Below are positions 57,475-64,000 of a stretch of 64,000 nucleotides of DNA, one piece after another. A program made the position numbers and the translations under genes. The DNA lies in NCBI GenBank assembly GCA_030159075.1, contig BROG01000546.1, positions 186,001 through 250,000 on the forward strand. Direction: 5' to 3'. This DNA comes from Atrina japonica. Lineage: Eukaryota; Mollusca; Bivalvia; Pterioida; Pinnidae. Position 1 is the stretch's first letter; each line of letters begins with the position of its first letter. The notes beneath the pieces were generated by a model. That model had not been told where the DNA came from, searched no databases, and was given only the letters and a program-made list of their open reading frames with translations.

Positions 57475-58329
57475 CCAAGAACATAGTCAATACTACAATA
57501 TATAGACTATTTGCTACCACAATGACATGCTCTTGCTATATGATAATGCAATTACTATGTTAATATTAGTCTATTGGTTTTCACCCCTAGTTACAAATTC
57601 ATTGGCTTTCATATTACATATCATACTGATAAAAAAAATGATGGTATTTTAATTTAGATCGACACTGCATTACACAAAGGGTAAGTATATTCAAATAAGA
57701 CCTAAACAGATATCTCAGAAGTGTCAGCTCATCCCATAAGATGCATACCTAAAATCCCTTAAAACCATGTTTGTCAGATACTATGCATATATAAACAGAA
57801 AGTTTTACCATTAGTATGTCGACGCTAATGATTGGAATAACAGCAAAACAGTTTGTCACTGTATTGAATATAATACACATTTTTGAAAATAAGGTGGTCA
57901 TATTATAGTTCATCCTTATCCTATCCTAAATTGTGTCAAAAGAAAATACAATATTAACATACAGACCCAAAATAACACAGAACTGGTTTGCAGTCAAATT
58001 GGATTAATTCAAAATCAGGTAGCACTCTTTTAACGCAGTTTTCATTATTGAGAAAATGACAACTAACCAATACTAGTTTTGTCTCTAATTGCCTTTTGCA
58101 CTGATAGTCTAAAATGTTTACGTTAAGAACCTGACATCATTTTACTGTACTAATTTTTTTATAAAGTGTTTTACATTTTTCAAATCAATAGATAATTTGA
58201 TTTGATGATTTTTATAATGTTCATCATTCATGATGTTCTTATTGACAACTGATGATTAATTATCTACAAGCTGATGTGCACAAGGAACTAAGTTGTTTTA
58301 TTATTATCCAAGGTATGCTTAAGTAGAAA

Positions 58330-58615
58330 GTATGACGCACTAAAATCATTGAATTCAACCTGTTTTTGTTTCACAGTTAAACCTAGTTTTTCTCAATTCA
58401 GCCTAATATTTCTCCGTAACCCACAGTTATTTGATAAAAACTTGGTTTAACTGCGAAAAGAATAGCTTTAATTGCACCAGAATCACCAGAATGCGTTAAA
58501 ATTAGTTTTTCAGAGAAACACCAGTTTAACAGAGAAAGATAGGTTTAACTGAGAAAATAAAGGTTTAACTCATTTTTGTGATTTTCGTGTGTCATTTCAA
58601 AGTGTTTTGTGTTGA
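58330..58615. mobile_element. Inverted-repeat element 3 of a related trio
   Basis: GTTAAACCTAGTTTTTCTC (58377), TTTCTCCGTAACCCACAG, then AGGTTTAACTGAGAAAATAA and GTGATTTTCGTGTGTCATTT. The right flank TTGTGTTGATGTT is shared with element 1, so the element may extend past the inverted repeats. Confidence 0.65.
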
Positions 58616-58861
58616 TGTTCTAAACGAGTGTGACATAATTGCCAAGAGTCGGTTCCAGTGAAATGTCGATTTTAAAACTATTATTGTTATATAATTGCAG
58701 GAGGCTGTTTTAGCTTGGGCGCGGCGGTGAACCTGAGGGTTATTGCGCTACTATCGTGGTATACTGTTTTACTGCATCGTAATACCTAAATCGAAATATT
58801 AAATAACTACCTGATTCAAAACCTGAAGAATGGGCTTCGATTGGATACTGCCTACGTCAAT

Positions 58862-59215
58862 ATTTGTTGAACGCTTGTTATCGTCGTTAAAGAAGTTTAA
58901 TGGTCGATACGGGGATCTTGTTAAACAATATGAAGTCCCCCTCTCAGGAATATTAGATAGTATATTGGAGAACGACCACAGACAATGACTCCCTTTCGAC
59001 AATCAGATATAAAAGTAATTGATGACAATTTCACCGAACTTAACCTTTTTCTCGAGAGGTTTCCATGTAACATTTGCGGCAGGTATGACATGCTGGCAAA
59101 GGACGTTTACTCCTTCCGGACACCTGGTACTATACCGTTTGGAATTCGCAATTGTTCTTCATGTTAAGACCATTTACATAATAATTTGTCGTATTATAAT
59201 GGACTTCATTTTACT
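58862..59215 (+). mobile_element. PLE-A copy, 3' end only
   Basis: Matches the PLE-A C-terminus from GTTGAACGCTTG (58866) through KKFNGRYGDLVKQYEVPLS and a stop at 58986, then the tail frame with DVYSFRTPGTIPFGIRNCSS (to 59167). The 3' terminus is around 59215. Truncated at the 5' side. Confidence 0.8.
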
Positions 59216-59681
59216 TCCGTATATAGAGTGACGTCATCAGTTTCAGGTGAAGTACAACACACTTCGGCCAGTGATTTTAACTGGTGGACATGTTGTAATT
59301 TAATGTCTACCATGCTATGAAATGTCAGTTGTAAGTATCATCTAAATTAGTCTATTGTCAAACGCTTGCACATCACTTCCGTTTTTACAGAATAGTATGT
59401 CAGACCAGAGTTTGAATTCGTAAAATACTTACCAACCTTATTGATCTATCATTTTGTTTTCTCGTATCTGAATTTAATGAAATATGCAAGTACAAAGTAT
59501 ACACTTTGAAATAACAATTCGTTGGACATAAAAATTAAAATGCATTTTAAATTCCCTATAATTTTTTATTGAAAATATGCACATACATATATTTGAGGTT
59601 AAACTGAGAAATCAAATGATAAAAACATAAGATTTATCATATTTGTCACATTAATTTAGGGATTAACATCATTGGAATCTC

Positions 59682-59785
<104 letters not shown>

Positions 59786-59975
59786 AATATTGACTATAAA
59801 CAGATCGTGGAAATATACTCTAGCGCCTCAAGAGTTTCGTTCAGAAAACTGGACACATTAGGATATGTATCATATACAATGACAGTTATTTCAAATTAAG
59901 TACAAATTGAATCTAAATTGGAAGACAGCACATTGACCAAAATCTTCTTTTGCACAGACTCAAGTCCAATATTAA

Positions 59976-60350
59976 ACACATCTCAGGTACAAAAGTATGA
60001 AATATTTAGGATGTCCAGAATATAGGCACAGATCTGGTAAAAAATGGGCAAAGACGGACCTCTTGAAATCACGATGTGGGATCTGGTGCCATGGAGAAAT
60101 AAACATCCCCTGTCGACCGGTCACACCCGCCGTGAGTCCACAGTCAAATCCAAATGAAAACGTTCCCATAGGAATGCCGACAGTTTGTTGAAAGACCACA
60201 TCTCCGACCATTACAAATATATGTGTCTATTAGAAATTCCAGGATCGTTTTTATATCAACTTTAGTGTATTTATATGTAGAATCATAGTGATGATTGACA
60301 AAATATCATGATAACTAATCACTAGATATTTAAATTTAAATGAAAAAAAC
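59976..60350 (-). mobile_element. PLE-B copy with internal deletion
   Basis: Tail from 59976 to about 60157 (CCAAATGAAA), joined directly to the RT palm region CGTTCCCATAGGAATGCCGA (60162, GIPMG), then the NIFVM..region, ending near 60350. The C-terminal half of the RT is deleted. Confidence 0.8.
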
Positions 60351-63300
60351 CAGTCCAATATGTTTTAATCATCTGTTCTACAGATAATGTCTCCTCAATT
60401 GTTTTGGTTTTTTTTTTTGGTTTGTACAGTCGAAAAAGGTCAAATTACTTTTCTGCGCCTTACTTCAGTCAAAACGTAACTGATAGCTATATGTGATAAA
60501 CGTCCATTAAACATATTACAGCACACTCCTTAAAACGCTGTAGACTATGCAATTAGAAACAAACAACGCTCAATAACCACACAAACTCGAAAACAACTTT
60601 CACGTAGGTAGCAATATATTACAAGTTTCGGGCGACAACTTTTAATATCGACTGTTACAAACAGTCGTAAATACGTGGAATTAATAGCTGTCGTAGTGAT
60701 ACATTCTACGTGTTTTTATTGTGTTACACTTTTCTTCTCAGAACAACAATTCATGAAACATCGTTGATAAACTAAGTAATCGACCTAATATGGAAATACC
60801 TGCTTTCGAATGAAAACGTTACATGCGCTTTTAATTTTTTTTAGAGAATTATAGGGATATAATATATATGAAAGGTGTTGATATATTTTAAAATAGTATC
60901 ATAATGTATGTATGGAAGTTGTATTATCGTTTAGTGTGTGAACGTTTTTGTTTGGTTGGAAATGCAGTTGTTAATTTTGTTTTAAATGACAATATACTTC
61001 ACAAAATGTTTATATGAAGTTATTATCTTCCCATTAAGTACGCTTCTGAGTGATTCTCTGCTTTTTAGTAATCTGAGTTTGAAGATTAAAATATGATTTT
61101 TACTCGTAACAACAATACATACAAACGGAGTTGCGTAATATTAAAGGCAACCTCCGATGAATAAGTTCCACATATAATTTATTGTCATCTCGTATCCATC
61201 ACAACTCGTACCTAAGTGAATTGAGACTCGTACCCATGTTTTAGCTGACTTGTGTCCATCGATTAAATCATTCGTGCCCATCGCCTGTTTGATAGTAGAA
61301 TTCTTTATGAAGGTATACAAATGTGCATATATTTACAAAAGAGGTAATTACCATAACAACCATAGTTTGGAATTGAAATGACATACAAATATATGTGTGG
61401 AAGTGAATTGACCTCAGATGTATTTCGCTGACAGAGATATAACCAATTCACAAAACATGACATGTGGATTAACCTTTTGGTTATCTTACTGATGATTCTA
61501 CTCAATTTTTGGTTAAGATAATCTTTATGGGGAAAAACACTTTATATTCTCCACTGGATACTCGTAGGTAGAATAACAAGAAAGAACTATTATTGTTATA
61601 GGTGTAAATTTAATGTCGTTATTCACTATTACCTAAAATTTGAACGTGTCCGGGTCAAGAAATGGTTCACGACGCTACATCTAGCCAGGTTATATGGATA
61701 TGAGGTAAAGGAGTCGTTACAATTTTCGAGCTTTTGGTGAATTTATTTTGGTTTCGAAAACAAAGATATCTAGAATTCCCGAATGTGCATAGATGTTTAT
61801 ATAGATTGGCGCCCTCATAGTCGTAAAACCACGGTCCAGAATCGCTATACACTTGCCTGCCAGTGGTTTCATGTACCCGAAATCATTCGTAGTAATGAAT
61901 ATTTATAAAGAAGTGTGTTCAATTTATCCAATCACAGTAGTTGTGATCGGCAACGGAAGTTGTAGCGAAGTCCGTTGATCTAGTACAATTCTGAAATTGT
62001 TTAAATTAAATAGTCTCGATCTGATAAGCTGAGGAATGCGCGAGTACCGTTTACACGCATTGATTGAGGCTTCATGAATAATAAAAAAATATGCACGAGT
62101 TATTTCGGGGACATGAAACTACGGGTAGGAAAGAAAATAGCGTCGTTATTTTCAAACGAAATTGCACTGTTTTCAAACGTCATACAATTACCATGTAAAT
62201 AGCCATAATTTCAGCCTACTAAAGCAAATATAATTTGTATGACATGGTCATTATTAATTATTGAATATTTATTTTTTTTCTATTGTGAAAATGTAGTTCG
62301 GTTATTTTCTATGGTAAAAAATCCTGGGTCATTTTTCTATGGTGAAAAATATCACCGTGCCTTTTTTACATCCGTAAAACATGTTATCTGGAAAACGGGT
62401 AATTTTTCCTACTGGTATGGGTCAATAGACCTCTTTATAGTTGATTCTCCAATTACACATTTTGTCTTATATGTATGACCTGGAATCTAATTACCATGCA
62501 GTGCAAGATGCCAGATGTGAAAAGCAGCCTACAGAGAAGATTACAATATCTATCAACAATTAAATTCCAAGAGAAGAACCGAGACAAGATATCACTGAAT
62601 GTTGTCAATGTAAATATTACGAAACCGGAATTGATCTTGTCCGACATTCTGTTGAGGTCAAATGATATTAACACTAACAATTCCAGCAAAACTGAACGTG
62701 ACGGGTATTCATGATTCCTACGTAGAAAAATGATCGACCCGGGTAGTTTTTCTATGTGCTTGAGAACTTAGTCATCGGTGTAACCATAATTCCTACGTTA
62801 TTGTGTACAAATCAGTAAAACGATGGGTACGACTCTTCCTGTTGTTTTGATTACGTGTCAGTCAACCGTAGGCATGACTTTACCAAATATGATAAGGGTT
62901 TTGATGGGCACGAATTTGATGGGTCTGAGTTTACCAACATTCCACAAAGAGGTAAACACGCTGCCATACAGGTAGCAAATAAACAAACACAAAGATCAGA
63001 AAAAGAAGAGAGATAAAATCTATAAAGAAATTGCGTTGCGTTTAGGAACAGAAACAGAAGTTGAAATGGTTTGAGGAAGGAAATGAAGCTGAAAACAAAT
63101 TAATAATTTGCCACCCTTCTTTAAATTTCCCCTGAAGCAACCTCAATCTGTCAAGTCTATCTATATAACACTTCTGTTCAATCGTGGAATCTCAAACTAG
63201 TCGGAGATTACTAAAACTTTCTTTTGTTTTTTATCGATTTAACTTTAAAGTGGTATCGTATATGTATAGAAATATAATATTTTTATTTAGAAAAATGAAT

Positions 63301-63705
63301 AATTGCAGTTTTTGGTGAAATACTTCCCACAGTTTGACGTAGATTCATGTTCGTCATGCTTTCCGTATCGATGTAATAGCAGTGAACGGTACACGTGCGA
63401 TCGCTATTTAGGGGTGTTTGTATAACGTTGTTTTTATCATTTTCTGACTAAGTGCAGTGTAAGTGTGCACTAGTTTTGATTAGTATATCTTTAAATTGTA
63501 TAATATGTGAATCGAAGAACTTTTTATCATATTTTATGTAGTTCAAATAAGCCGGTCATGGGCCTTTAAAGGATTATTCACCGTACAAGCATGGTTTTCT
63601 TTGATCTCATGTGCACGGTTAACAACATTCGAATTGATCCGGCCACAACTCATCAAACCTCCAGTTTAAACTCATTTGGAAAGTTTGTCGATCATACTGA
63701 ATCTG
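60351..63705. other. Intergenic
   Basis: No gene seen. Oligomers such as ACTCGTACCCATG (61240) and their inverted forms GATGGGTACGACTC (62823) and GATGGGCACGAAT (62904) suggest an old inverted-repeat element, but its ends cannot be set. Confidence 0.4.
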
Positions 63706-63990
63706 GAGAGCTGACCTGGCTCAGTCGGTAGCGCGCTCGACCCTGGATCGTCAGATCGTGAGTTTGAGTCCCGCTGGCGACAGGTTGGTTTCCTGTGTTT
63801 CGGATGAGACAGCAAAAACTGGAGGTCCCGTGTCACAGTAGGTGTCGACACGTTAAAGAACCCTCACTGCTCAATGGCGGTAAGTGTCGAGCAAAGGCCA
63901 AAATTTGAAGCCCTTCACCGGCATTTGGTGACGTCTCCATATGAGTGAAATATTCTTAAGTGGTACGTAAAATAACAAGAAACAAGAAAA
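63706..63990 (+). mobile_element. tRNA-derived SINE, full length
   Basis: Head with A box TGGCTCAGTCGGTAGCGCG (63718) and B box GAGTTTGAGTCCC (63760), the expected internal RNA polymerase III promoter. Central domain CTCACTGCTCAATGGCGGTA, then CCATATGAGTGAAA and an A-rich tail. Confidence 0.9.
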
Positions 63991-64000
63991 AATGCTGAAC

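Noticed and set aside
63718..63775. A true tRNA gene
   Set aside because: A and B boxes are present but the sequence continues into a repeated SINE body shared with three other loci and lacks a proper acceptor stem.

Overview
This is a gene-poor, AT-rich stretch of animal nuclear DNA, most likely from a mollusc and probably a bivalve. The evidence is the repeat content: Penelope-type (PLE) reverse-transcriptase fragments of a kind I associate with bivalve genomes, tRNA-derived SINEs with a conserved central domain, hammerhead-ribozyme repeats, many long AT, GA, ATT, GATA and CA microsatellites, and palindromic MITE-like elements. The organism call is an inference; no ribosomal or mitochondrial marker is present.

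Only one intact protein gene can be supported: a single-exon rhodopsin-type GPCR at 53833-54936 (+), 367 aa. Its WRY/FRY-type motif and its TM6 and TM7 signatures resemble the myosuppressin (DMSR) / sex-peptide receptor group. All other long reading frames are microsatellite translations, minisatellite translations or broken transposon pieces.

Layout. 0-6.3 kb: two GA microsatellites, a small hairpin element and several PLE tails. 6.3-8.2 kb: a 43-bp minisatellite of about 43 units. 8.4-9.6 kb: a decayed PLE-A copy. 10.7-11.0 kb: a SINE with a perfect 10-bp target duplication. 12.3-14.25 kb: three approximately 305-bp units, two of them in tandem, each carrying a hammerhead-like motif (retrozyme-like). 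14.4-15.3 kb: a decayed PLE-B copy. 16.9-17.5 kb: a TIR element with TA target duplication. 18.8-20.3 kb: the best preserved PLE-B copy. 22.1-24.0 kb: a foldback-type element whose arms are arrays of about 20-bp subrepeats, with a PLE-B copy inside. 24.7-25.8 kb: a 31-bp degenerate array. 27.6-29.0 kb: a compound microsatellite joined to a PLE-B copy. 31.5-38.2 kb: a direct tandem duplication of about 3-3.6 kb containing a 33-bp array. 38.4-43.4 kb: PLE and SINE pieces nested together. 44-45.8 kb: a small MITE, a 28-bp array and a CT tract. 48-51 kb: PLE-B tails and a SINE. 53.8-54.9 kb: the GPCR. 55.7-58.6 kb: three related inverted-repeat elements. 58.9-60.4 kb: PLE-A and PLE-B pieces. 63.7-64 kb: a full SINE.

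Two PLE subfamilies recur. PLE-A copies carry a downstream reading frame with the motif AEDADSFRTPG; PLE-B copies carry GVTGRQGMLTPPWHLIPP. Most copies are truncated at the 5' side and share one 3' terminus, as expected from target-primed reverse transcription. The hammerhead units could be non-autonomous passengers of such PLE machinery, but nothing in the sequence proves that link.
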